Shown: piece by piece, positions 50,160 to 60,274 of the stretch | Position numbering within the stretch: the stretch's first letter is position 1 | Layout of the letters: each line of letters begins with the position of its first letter | Assembly: GCA_003427395.1 (NCBI GenBank) | Contig: BFEA01000675.1 | Coordinates: 506,531-566,804, forward strand | Origin: Chara braunii | Lineage: Eukaryota > Streptophyta > Charophyceae > Charales > Characeae | Length of the DNA stretch: 60,274 bases | Direction of reading: 5' to 3' | Notes under the pieces: generated by a model | Database searches by the model: none | What the model was told of the DNA's origin: nothing | What the model saw: only the letters and a program-made list of their open reading frames with translations | Translations under genes and position numbers: made by a program

Positions 50160-51680
50160 ATGACTACTGACCTCTTTTCGAATGCTCAGAACCCCTAGAC
50201 TCCCAGGTTACAGAGCAACACGACTCGCCCCAACTCCGGCTAGCGTCGTCCCAACAATAATCCTTGGTTGTCCCTTGGAATGCCCACCCCAAAGCATCCC
50301 CAGATCTCTCTACCTGGCCTCATGCTCTTGCAGTCAGTAGGTTACAGGGAAACACCCCAGCACCGGCCAGCGTCGTTTTGGCATCGAACAACCGCAGATC
50401 CATGAATGTACCAGTATCAAACAGCCTAAAGCGAGTTGCTAGAAGTCCCCAGAATCCAAAAGCATTCTCTTTTTTTTTTTAAAGGAATTTTGAAAGCTTG
50501 CGGTATCGGGGCCACTACCCGGCTTAGGCTAAGAGCTAGATTAAGAAATACAAACAAGCTACTGAAAATAGGCAAAAATTTCAGGAAAAGACTCAAACCC
50601 CCCTCCATCCTCTTTATCTCCCTCCGGCAAGCCTTACTGGAGGAAATCCACCATCTCTGCTGCTGCTGTACCCTATTGTCATCCTACCAGTTGACCCCCT
50701 CACTAGTAGGACGCTTCATATCCAACCATCTTCTCCCACTCACCTAGGCAAAATTTCAGAAAACGTCTTAGACACCCCCATCCATCCTCTTTACCTCACT
50801 CCGACAAAACTTACTATTGAAGTAGAGCCACCATCTCCGTTGTTGTTGTACCTTATTTCCATCCTACCAGCTAACCCCCTCACTGGTAGGACGCTTAATA
50901 TCCTGCCATCTACTTCCAACACCAACCAGCGTCGTTCTCACTGCAGATCTATGAATATAACAGCCAGAAGCAACTGAATAAAGTTCAGAAGGTTACCTGA
51001 CTTTGGAGAAAAGAAAACATTCAGCCCTCTTCCCATTTCCTTTCACCCCCTCCTCTTATTCATCTCCCGACGAGCCGACCTCCTCCACCACGTAATTCGG
51101 GACAGAAGAACAATAGACCAACGACCTCACCGAAATCCCATAGCGATGAAAAACAGACTTCAATTCTTCCTCTTCCTACGACAAGCCGACCTCCTCGACC
51201 ACATAGTTCGAAGGAGGAGGAAAAAGTAGTTCACTCCATCGCAAAACAAGCGCAGCACCCTAACTTCTCATCCCCTTACCACCTTCCGACGTAGACTTAT
51301 AACAGCTAAGCCACCATCTCAACTGCAGTTGTGCCCTAATCCAATCCCGCCAGCTAGCCTTCCTCACCAACAGGACGCAATGTCACCAATCAAAAAAAAC
51401 TTCCCCCCTCCACTTCAGTCTCACGCCTGTTCCACAGGCAGGCAAAAAACAACTGATCCCCACCCACACTCTTCCTAGACCCCCTTATTCAACTGCATCC
51501 CGCGACAAGCCGACCTCCTCCACCCATAGTTCGCGAGATGAAGAAAAGTGAAAACAGACAACCCTCGACTTCCTTTTGCGACAAGCCGACCTCCTCCACC
51601 ACATAGTTCGCAGAAGAAAAACGAAAGTGATTCACCATATGAAACTTGTCAGCCCTACCCAAACCTCAGATACTGATCAG
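50160..51680. repeat. Field of long degenerate repeats
   Basis: CCACCATCTC.G.TG.TGT(A/G)CC with the following CC.GCCAGCTA..CC.CTCAC occurs at about 50648, 50829 and 51312. GACAAGCCGACCTCCTCCAC then CACATAGTTCG occurs at about 51068, 51180, 51511 and 51582. CCAGCGTCGTT.T and GCAGATC.ATGAAT recur near 50367/50393 and 50926/50944. These are interleaved, irregularly spaced repeats with no coding signal, resembling the repeat-rich U3 of a retroelement. Confidence 0.65.
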
Positions 51681-51761
51681 AACCTCCACTTGCCTGCCCC
51701 AAACCAAAACTAACTCATGAGGGGAGGTAAACTTCATGCAATCCGAATTTTAAAACTGATT

Positions 51762-51772
51762 TAGAGTCGCCA
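51762..51772 (-). promoter_or_regulatory. Possible LTR-element primer-binding site, minus
   Basis: The minus strand reads TGGCGACTCTA after GATTCTCAA, like tRNA-Arg primer sites of some plant gypsy elements. No LTR pair or pol sequence was found nearby. It is weak evidence for a relic. Confidence 0.25.
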
Positions 51773-51779
51773 TTGAGAA

Positions 51780-53480
51780 TCAAGTTCTAGAGATTAGAAT
51801 TTGAAATCTGATTTATGAGTATCAGTATCAAGAGACTGAAAAATATAAAAAACAAAATACAAAGTATTTCGATTTTCAAAATAGGAAAACAATTTTCAAA
51901 TTAAGAGTTAGACATATGCAATAACTTTTATATTTTGATATCCAAAGGGATTTTCGAATCTGATTCCCAAACCATGGTTTGAGAATCACGGAATAATCCA
52001 GTTAGGGTGATGAATTTAGTTAGGAGATGAAATTAGGAAAACACACTCGAATTTATGGTTGATATGTGATTGATATCAGGGGTAGGAAATCGGTGCACGG
52101 ATTTCAGACGTACTGGAACTGAATTCCGATTTCCAAAATCAAGAATAAGGAGTGATCCAGAAAATGGTTACGAGGATCAAATTCAAAAACTGATATAGGA
52201 GATCAAACAAGGCTTTTACATGCAACCACGATTAGGCATCTGAGGCACGAACCAGAGAAATCAGGGGAGGGAGGGTAAGAAGAAAGTCGTGAGGGAATGT
52301 TCCTCTTCCCATGGATAGGATTCTAGTACTACATGCTCCCCTTGGCGATGAAGGCCATGTGTCTCAACCCACAAACCATGAATACAAAGTTCCGCTTGAA
52401 TGGTAAGATACGGCATGTTGCTCGTATTCATTCCTTTCGCCGCCTATCTCCGTCAACAACCCTCCACAATCCTCATCGTTTCCTTATCACAAGATGTTTC
52501 ATCATATCGTCATGAAGAATCCAGAGGTCCCATAAAGAACACACTACAAAATGATACTGTTTCACTTGAGTAACTTTACAGCATGGAACCTGAGGATTAC
52601 CATACGGAAAAAACTTCCTCAACCCCCTCCTCAACCCTCCTTCCTACACTCGAACCCAACCCCACCACCCTGGAGAGAGAGACACCAGACTCTCCCCATC
52701 TGCTAGCTACAAAGGCATCAACTGCCCCTTACTCCAAGATGTAAAGGCCAGCAGCGCGAAGGCCCTTCCGGCCATCCTTTACAAAACGATGCGATGGATG
52801 GTATGGCCACACCTCGTCGAACCCACCGATGAGTCACCATAGGGAGTTCAGGTCTTCGGAAGAAACGCCCGTCAGCAACATAAAGTAGCAGGTTGAAGAG
52901 GGGGGGAGGAAAACCGAATTACGCCGCCGCAATCCTCGCGCTCCACCATCACCGTCTTCCTTACGGCTCGCTTGCTCACACATGTAGTGTCCAATGGCTT
53001 GGTCCCAACCAAGGTCTAACTTATGACACGTTAGTGATAGTGTACTTGGTAGCCTGGTTGATAGGAAACAGTTTCACGACAAAGTTTTTCCTTTCTGCGG
53101 CCCTGTTCGTCATTACCGAACCAAAACGGACCCGGTGGCGCTGCGCTACCGGGGCCGCAGCGCTGCCGGCCCAATAAAAGAACCTGGTGCATGCTGCATG
53201 CTAAAGAATCTATTGGGTACCCCGTTCTAGTTTGGGGGACACTCTGCACCCCCTCGTGTTCGTACCTAGCTCTCGAAGTACCCGTACAAGCCCGTACGAC
53301 GGGTTTGTGTAACTCTGCTTAAATAAGGGTTGAGCAAGGTTTCCCGCTCAACGAGGGTGCCTGCAACCACCGTCTGGGTTAGGTCACCCCGCCAAGATGG
53401 TGATGGGTGATCCTGGGTGGTTAACACTAGGGTAGGACAGGGGGTTAGGGGTGCACCAGGGAAATTGACAAGAGGAAGGG
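51780..53480. other. Intergenic, possible LTR relics, no gene seen
   Basis: 51780-52250 is AT-rich. 53215-53345 has LTR-like features (a CTTAAATAAGG box at about 53318, CCCGTACAAGCCCGTACGAC). No protein motif is seen. Confidence 0.4.
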
Positions 53481-53559
53481 TGGGTGGAGTTTTCTGAAGA
53501 AAAAAAAGAAAAAGACCCTGAATTACAGTCGGATCATCGCAGGTCAGGGTTGTTGCCCT

Positions 53560-53910
53560 TTGAAGGAAAAGGGAATAAAAAACAAGGTCGAAACGAACAT
53601 GCCACAGGGGCTACACCTTCAAGGGGTATCAAGGGTAGTACTTTTGCCAGCTATTGTGTTCCAACGTGGAAGCCAACTTACAGAATTGGAAAGGCTGGCA
53701 AACAATATATATTTCGAGGTTGTGCCCTTTCAACAAGAAACCTATTTCACACCCGCATCTTTTCAACGAAAATGCCCGTTTGACAAAGCATGGCAATCTG
53801 CTTTCAAGTTGGGCAAAAGAGGCTCGAAAGTACTGGTGGAGGGCAACAGCCTTGAGACTCGGATAGTACGGATACCGAACCAACTAACTGGCCCAGAACG
53901 ACGGCCTTGA
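53560..53910 (+). CDS. Hypothetical 116-codon ORF
   Basis: The translation has ordinary, non-repetitive composition (VVLLPAIVFQRGSQL, NNIYFEVVPFQQETYF, WQSAFKLGKRGSKVLV), unlike most frames around it, so it may be a fragment of a real coding sequence. No family is recognised. The frame 54098-54331 further on (DILADQSPHVCLPIALELP) looks similar in character. Both could be remnants of a retroelement ORF. Confidence 0.25.
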   Translation: MKEKGIKNKVETNMPQGLHLQGVSRVVLLPAIVFQRGSQLTELERLANNIYFEVVPFQQETYFTPASFQRKCPFDKAWQSAFKLGKRGSKVLVEGNSLETRIVRIPNQLTGPERRP

Positions 53911-54515
53911 GGTATCAATAGCTTTTGAGTTCAATTCTTATCTTCCAGCCCTTTGAGGTAGCATACATACACCCGCAGCAGGTTTTTTTGATGTGGGTTT
54001 ACCAATTGTCCGTAGGACGGGAGCGGTAGTGCAAAGGATGTGCATTTTCCAGGAGGGTTTCAGAGCACACAATGGTAGTTGAGCAGAGGACCAATTATTG
54101 GGCGATGGAATGGCGGAAGTCCATGATGACATTTTAGCTGACCAATCCCCACACGTTTGTTTACCCATAGCGCTCGAACTGCCATGTATCATCAATGAGA
54201 GCTACTCTGGACTGTTCTACTCTGACAGTATTTCCATGCAGGTGCCAGACCCACCCCCTGAGACAGCCTCTGATGCAGGTTCCCCGACGAAAACCTCCAC
54301 CATGTCTATACACAACTCCAAGAGTGTGTGAGGGGGTAGGTCCCGAATGGTGCATTCACAATGTTCATGGGACACTAAAGCTGGTTTCCAGCAGCCGCTT
54401 CTCCCCTCTAGTAAACAGGGGCATTTTGCCGCAAGTCCACTATAGGGCGATGCTCATATCACCTCCTCTAGTGGGCTGAAGTGGAACGTTTTGGTAAAAA
54501 GCTAAAAAGAAGAGT

Positions 54516-54525
54516 GTGTGTGTGT

Positions 54526-54564
<39 letters not shown>
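54516..54564. repeat. (GT)n microsatellite
   Basis: About 48 bp of GT with one TATG interruption. Confidence 0.95.
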
Positions 54565-54570
<6 letters not shown>

Positions 54571-55429
54571 TCAGATCCCAATCCTTGCCATGCACCCCAC
54601 GACCACATTGGTACACTAGGCCCTGGTCATGTCCAAGCCGACGCTCTCTGCTGCCACTTTCCTTCTCTGAAGCTACCTCATAGTACATCCGCAGCTTATG
54701 ATGACCAACTTTTTTATAGTCCCACATAGGATGGAGAGCATGGGGGAGGCGGGAGGGCAGACCACACACTCGCTAAAAAATGCCAAGACCAGGATGAAAA
54801 ATAGGCGGCGGGAGAGCAGACAACATGCCAGCACACCAAATAGGCAAACCATAAAAAGCGAAGTCCCCAAAAGAAGCAAAACTGAAAAAAAATAATAAAA
54901 ATTGATGATAACAAGATTGTTTCGGCGGAGTTGCACTAACTTATCAGGAGGTTGAACCCTCGACAATTTTGTGGAATCCCCGTATTTGATGGTTTGGGTC
55001 ATGAACCCTTTGACCCTTGTCGAAGGCAGACTGTCCCTAAGGAGAACATAACAGCGGGCAGCAACCTTGTGAAGCATCACGCAACGCAGTAGAGGCAACA
55101 CGGCTGCACAACTCCAAAAATGAATGACATGGCACACAAGACATGCAGCACGACAACCATGTCGTGAAGCACAAGACAACACAAACAAGGCAGCCAGACT
55201 ACAAGGGACGACGGGGTGAGCGGACCAGCAGCTCGACAACCGTAGACCAAAGCACAAGGCATCGGCAACAAGGCAGCCATCCAACAAGGCCCGCAAGCAA
55301 CAAACACGGAGGGAACGACAAGCAAAAGGGCAGCAAGGCAGCGGAGCAGTGAACCGTAGGGCAATACCAATAGCACGGCCACACCGCACAGAAAACGCAT
55401 CAACCTACAAAGAACCACATGTGAAGCAA
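54565..55429. other. Intergenic, no supported gene
   Basis: A 238-codon minus frame (55389-54673) is Cys/Leu/Ala-rich and strongly biased. It overlaps other open frames and shows no motif, so I do not call it a gene. Confidence 0.4.
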
Positions 55430-55663
55430 GCGGGACTGGCAGCAGGGCAGCGACAGAGTGCAGGCGAGGACATCCACACATCCAACACAGAGCAAAGCGG
55501 CACATGACCTACTCACATCACGATTGAACCTCGCAGACTGTTGGCTGCGGGACTGGCAGCAGGGAAGCGACGGAGTGCAGACGAGGACGTCCACACATCC
55601 AACACGAAGCAAAGCGGCACATGACCTACTCGCATCACCATTGAACCCCGCATATTGTTGGTT
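55430..55663. repeat. 117-bp direct tandem duplication
   Basis: GCGGGACTGGCAGCAGGG starts at 55430 and again at 55547. The two units (55430-55546, 55547-55663) differ at only a handful of positions. Confidence 0.9.
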
Positions 55664-55894
55664 CCCACCACCCACTGAGCCAGGGAGACACTCCGACGAG
55701 CATCCGTCATCACCCACAAGCAACATACACATCCCGAACCGAGCAGCCCCCCTAAGAATGCAGTAGGCACTCCAAACGAAGAACCACCGACTCTTTGGCA
55801 CTACTTAAGGGTGCTCAGTTGGGCGAACAAAAATACTTAGAGAAAAATCAGAGAGAAGAGACAACGTGCGAAAATACTAACTGGCATATAATTG

Positions 55895-55898
<4 letters not shown>

Positions 55899-55978
<80 letters not shown>

Positions 55979-55979
55979 N

Positions 55980-56010
<31 letters not shown>
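55899..56010. repeat. (GT)n microsatellite with one N
   Basis: GT repeats interrupted by N at 55979, followed by a short GA run to 56031. Its true length is uncertain. Confidence 0.95.
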
Positions 56011-56025
<15 letters not shown>

Positions 56026-56408
56026 TGAGAGACTTGCAGCATGTTAGTAGCAGGGAGCACAAGGGTAGGCGCTAACGTCGAAAAAAAAAAAAAAGATAAT
56101 GTTATATTCGAATATAACATGTACACGGTCTATTCGAAATGCCTTTCGATTCGAGAAATGTGGACCCATGAAATTTCGATTTCGAAATGTTCAATTCAAG
56201 GACCACGGCCTCCTCGGCCTCCTACAAGCAGCTACCGCTCCTCTGCAAGCAACAATTGCCCGTTCCCCATGAATTGCCCCCCCCAACAAATTTACCACCC
56301 TCCAATTATCATGGAACTATGTGATGCCCAACCTCACACCCAACACGACTTTCTGCTTCGGAGTCGGTGTGGGCCCGGAAGTGTGTAAGAGGGGTGTGCC
56401 AAGGATTT

Positions 56409-56707
56409 AACAGTCATTTCGTCAAAACAAACATATTATATTTTTTTAACGAAATTAAAATAATTATTGAGTTTTTGGGCTGAAATCCGGTCCAAATTTT
56501 TGGCTCCTGGGGGTCCGGCTTTCCTAGAACGCCGGACTCCCTAGATGTATCTAGTCTCAAGCTGTGACCAGATACATCTAGGGGGTCCGGCATTCTAGGA
56601 ACGCCGGACCCTCAGGAGCCAAAAATTTGGACTGGATTTCAACCCTAAAACTCAATTTTAATTTCGTTCAAAAAATATAATATGTCCGTTTTGACGAAAT
56701 TACTGTT
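56409..56707. mobile_element. Foldback element, almost fully palindromic, TA flanks
   Basis: ACAGTCATTTCGTCAAAAC at the left and its inverse at the right (GTTTTGACGAAATTACTGT), each flanked by TA, open a 299-bp inverted repeat that continues to the centre (GGGTCCGGC, CTAGATGTATCTAG). The outer sequence TTTCGTCAAAA plus TTTTTT.AACGAAAT is shared with the 33216-33405 element. TA flanks suggest a Tc1/mariner-type or similar source. Confidence 0.85.
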
Positions 56708-58197
56708 ATTTTAGAAAAGTGGGGGTGGAGTCCCAGGCCGGAACTGAGATCTCTGGTGCCAAGTTTCAAAGACAGGAATGCAAGTGGTTCAGAGTAGGAC
56801 CAAATTTTTTGTTGTGCTTTTCAGAAAGTCGGACGGGTAGTTTCTCCGGCCCCGTTGCCTGAGGCGGGTTCGTACTCTGTGCACGGAAGGAACATTGTGG
56901 GTGTTTCTCTGTGTAAACACTTGTCATCGACAATTTTTGCAGATCTCGGAATCTGATGTGGACAGCCTCGGTCGGAGACTGTGTTCTCGGCGCTCAGCTT
57001 CGGAACGGGTTCGTCTGACAAATCCCGCGGCTCGATAGGTGTAGTACTGTTGGCACTCAGAGCATGGCCTTCGGGGCCAATAGAGGGTTATCGACTCCCA
57101 AAGGACGACCGCTAGATTATGATAAGGGAGAAGGAGATAGAATGGAGCGAAGTTGGTTTCTTTGGCAACTCATTCTTGTGTTATGTAGTAATAGTGGGTT
57201 GTCAAGGTAATCCGCGATTCGGAAATTTCGTCCGATGGCCCTCCGGAAGTCCCTGGCACACCGACGATCGTTCTAAGTTTGACAAGGATAAACGAGGAGC
57301 CTTAAGTTCGATCGGCGAAAGAGTTATTTATTTTCCCAGTATTCTAGATACTTGGGGTCCCTTAAACAAGCAGGGTTGGTGATCTAGAATGGAACGCCGA
57401 CATTCATTTGGCAAAAAAGATTAATAACCCATTCATTCATATGTACCAAGAGCAATCAGGTTGAGGACAAATGATGCAGACACGCGTATACGTGATGACT
57501 GTCGTCCTGGTGATCATTCGTTTATGTGCGTGCACATGATTTGTTTTCAACAGAATTTGAACCAATTTGTTACACCGACATTTATCTACTCCTAGTACTA
57601 CTATGAACAGACGATACCCGCATACTTAGTGCAAATCAGACAGTGATTCGATGCAACATTCATCAACTTATGGGTAGAAGGAAAAAGAGAGGGAATAATA
57701 TTTCTATGAATCAGATGTCAATCGCGTGTGGATCATGCATGAGGGAGATCCAACCCCTACGTAGGCACGGGAACAGACTGTAAACAACCCGCTATGCATG
57801 CATCTATCCTGGCTCGGGTTTATTCAGGGAAACAACTTCTATAGGTTTAACACAAAAATGGACAGACGATCGATGTTACATCACTGAAACATGGACGTTC
57901 AAAAGGGTCGAGTTGAATACATCCTTCCATACATTAACAAGATGCCTATTCCATACGCACCATAATCTCTTGGCTCGACGATCGACACCCCTCCATGCTT
58001 TCAAGTTATTCAAATAATCAATCAATCTTGGCAATTCTCTTACATTCCGCAGTGAAAAGGGAGAAATGGGGGAGAGGAAAATAAGTCATACATCGATCGG
58101 AGAAAAGAAAACCTGAGAGTGTCGCAAACAAAGAGGGCAGAAGTCAGAAATCAAAATTATACAGAGGATGCGAAGAGATAACACCACTTCAACACAC

Positions 58198-58200
<3 letters not shown>
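56708..58200. other. Intergenic, no gene seen
   Basis: Mixed to AT-rich sequence. Short open frames (for example 57119-57382) have no recognisable motif. No repeat structure was found by eye. Confidence 0.5.
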
Positions 58201-58258
<58 letters not shown>

Positions 58259-58351
58259 TCTTTCTCTCTCTCTCTTTAAGTTCTCACGATGCGGGCAGTC
58301 TGTTGCCTCGCACCTACCAACAATCTGAAGTTGTCATCCCGCTTAGTTCGN

Positions 58352-58425
<74 letters not shown>

Positions 58426-58500
58426 TTAAGTTCTCACGATGCGGGCAGTCTGTTGCCTCGCACCTACCAACAATCTGAAGTTGTCATCCCGCTTAGTTCG
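58200..58500. repeat. (CT)n tract with a 90-bp exact duplication
   Basis: 58261-58350 and 58411-58500 are identical, each following a CT run, with a single N at 58351 between them. This looks like the two sides of a sequencing gap across a microsatellite whose overlap was not merged. Confidence 0.9.
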
Positions 58501-60180
58501 AGCATGCAAACCAGGTTCGCCCGTGTGCCACATTCCTCTGCGGTCATACGTCAACCCCGCATACCCAGCACCAACTCGTCGGATTGCCCAACTCCCTACC
58601 CACCGTTCTGTCTCTGCTCGTTAGTTGATCCTCTCAACCACGCCAACTCCCAAGTGTACATTAGAGAGCGAATTAGGCGCGTCAGCACAATTTATATCAT
58701 TCGGTATTTGCTCGAGATAATTTCGGATTATGCTGAAGCGGGAGGAAGAAAGAAGAAGGGAGTGCCTACAGGTGCATGATTGAGCCCTGACGTGGGGGAC
58801 GTAGCCACTCTCCACGCATCGATTCAATCATGCATGTTCTCGACCAATGAGATAGACGGAAAAAAGGCACAGGTTTTAGCACAAAAGGAAATCAAGAGGG
58901 AGAGGATTACAGTTATATCTGCGCTCGTCAAGAAGGAGCAAGAAGAGATTACAGTTGGGATTATAACTTAGGTGCGGAGGGAGCAGAGCGCAAAACAGGG
59001 TGAAGCAATGTGCGCACGAGTAAGGAGCATCGTGCAATTACAGCAGCGAAAATTTGTGAGACATTACGATGTCCTTAATTCCTCATCCAATTTAAAGTCA
59101 TAATTCCCATATTCCCCGTATTCGAAAATTCAAAAAGATTTCTCTTGCTCGATGATCGTGCCTAAGTTTTCATCCCAATATTAGCAGAACAAGAAAGAAG
59201 TTACGACAACAGTTATTTTCCGCGCTCGCTAAGGCGCACCCCAACTACCAACCGCCATGGGACCAAGCTCTTTCAAAAAAAGACAAGGGCATTTATGCAA
59301 TTGGGTTCAACTTGGTCCCTCCCATTCAACCCCCGAAATACCGCCGCGCAGGAAGTCGCGCGTTTCAGAATGTAGTTCGTCACACTACAACACGACACGA
59401 TTTGTCACGATGTGCATGATACCGAGATTAAAAAAAAAAGGCACACGACAGGGTAAGGTGCACATTCCAACAAGTTGGGCGGATAATAAGGCCCAACCTC
59501 GCGGGGCAGGTCGTGGAAGCATGACACATCCCACAAGACTCCACCTTCACAGATGGCAAGCAGCCAAAGCAGCGCCAAGGCCACCTGCGCCCCAACTCCA
59601 TGCCGCCACTCGGATGGCAAAGAGCCTCCTTACCAAGTTGCAACACCACCGAAAACAAATGGAACGCGTTATTGTGAGTACGGACATGAAGACTGCACCA
59701 CAACAATGCTGCATCCACTCCCTCGGAAACCTACCTGATGAGGGTGGACCCCAATGGACGACCGGTAGAATGAATGAACTACTATGAAATTGACTCAGGG
59801 GTGTAAAGGCAATCCGGATAGGCTGCGAACAGGTGCACTATTGTTTATGTTCGCAGCCCGTCAGGGGTGCGCTTTCCCCCCGTGAGAACATTTTTCGTCA
59901 TCGTTCGTTATATGGTCGTTGGAAGGCTGTAAAAACAAGGCATGGCAGTTTAGGGGGTGGTGGCATCTTATTTGAAACTCCAGGACCGGTAGCTGTCCGT
60001 GGGACCGCACCGGTTTTGGTCCAGGACCGCGTAAGACCGGTAGCTGCACGTAGGAGGCCGAGGAAGCCACAGTCCTTTTTCAAAATTGAAACCGTGCCGG
60101 TCCACTTTTCTCGATTGTCTACCGCGTGGGCGCAGGGAACGCAGCCCCAAGGTAGCTAAATCAATGAGACTAAGAGCTAA
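58501..60180. other. Intergenic, no supported gene
   Basis: The longest frame (59257-59787, 176 codons) is Pro/His/Thr-rich with no domain. Repeated GACCGGTAGCTG words occur at 59983 and 60033. 60036-60095 is an inverted relative of 56188-56245. Confidence 0.4.
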
Positions 60181-60194
60181 TACGCGCGCGCGCG

Positions 60195-60274
<80 letters not shown>
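60181..60274. repeat. (CG)n then (GA)n microsatellite at the window end
   Basis: A short CGCGCG run is followed by about 80 bp of pure GA reaching the end of the window. Confidence 0.97.

Noticed and set aside
54673-55389. 238-codon Cys/Leu-rich minus frame that looks membrane-like
   Set aside because: Composition is explained by the GGCAGC/ACAAGG-rich plus strand and repeated segments. No start context, homologous motif or neighbour supports it.
59257-59787. 176-codon plus frame as a host gene
   Set aside because: No recognisable domain, Pro/His/Thr bias and no intron or promoter signal that I can support.

Overview
This is a eukaryotic, repeat-dominated stretch in which I find no convincing host gene. 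Nearly everything I can identify is a transposable element or its debris: a Ty3/gypsy LTR retrotransposon with a chromodomain-like integrase tail, a second rearranged LTR element with an integrase, LINEs with plant-type RVT zinc-binding domains, a PIF/Harbinger DNA transposon, several foldback MITEs and a tRNA-derived SINE. This mix suggests a large green-lineage (streptophyte) genome. A charophyte such as Chara is a plausible guess, from general familiarity only. N-runs at 39421-39475, 55979 and 58351 show a draft assembly.

Layout. 1-4077: microsatellites, a degenerate CTG-rich repeat field, a 60-bp tandem array and a long CT tract. 4078-10704: a rearranged minus-strand LTR element with LTR-like direct repeats, a truncated integrase and a run of unrecognised ORFs that contains a duplicated domain, but no visible reverse transcriptase. 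11143-11571: a MITE. 14480-15510, 21640-22480, 22680-23170, 32480-34656 and 36870-36993: decayed LINE fragments. 16840-19760: three different degenerate tandem arrays. 25829-26116: a 36-bp array open in all frames on both strands. 26535-32431: a complete PIF/Harbinger element with TIRs, a 3-bp TSD, an intact Myb/SANT-like ORF1 and a broken transposase. The LINE just right of it carries three different foldback elements.

The best-resolved structure is a stack of insertions at 38540-49830. A tandem repeat was hit by a 379-bp Tourist-like MITE (TSD TTA). That MITE was hit by a 10.7-kb Ty3/gypsy element (TSD GTCTA, tRNA-iMet-like PBS, PPT, Gag-PR-RT-RH-INT). Later a 353-bp Harbinger MITE landed in its 3' LTR (TSD TTG) and a 708-bp SINE in its leader (TSD CTTAGTTCA). 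The 5' LTR preserves the empty site of the LTR MITE. That MITE shares TIRs and subterminal CCTCGGGG motifs with the 26535-32431 element, so the two belong to one transposition family.

49830-60274 holds more degenerate repeats, GT and GA/CT microsatellites, a 117-bp duplication, a 299-bp foldback element related to one at 33216, and a probable assembly duplication at 58261-58500. Positions are hand-counted and can be off by a base or two. Alignments were made by eye.
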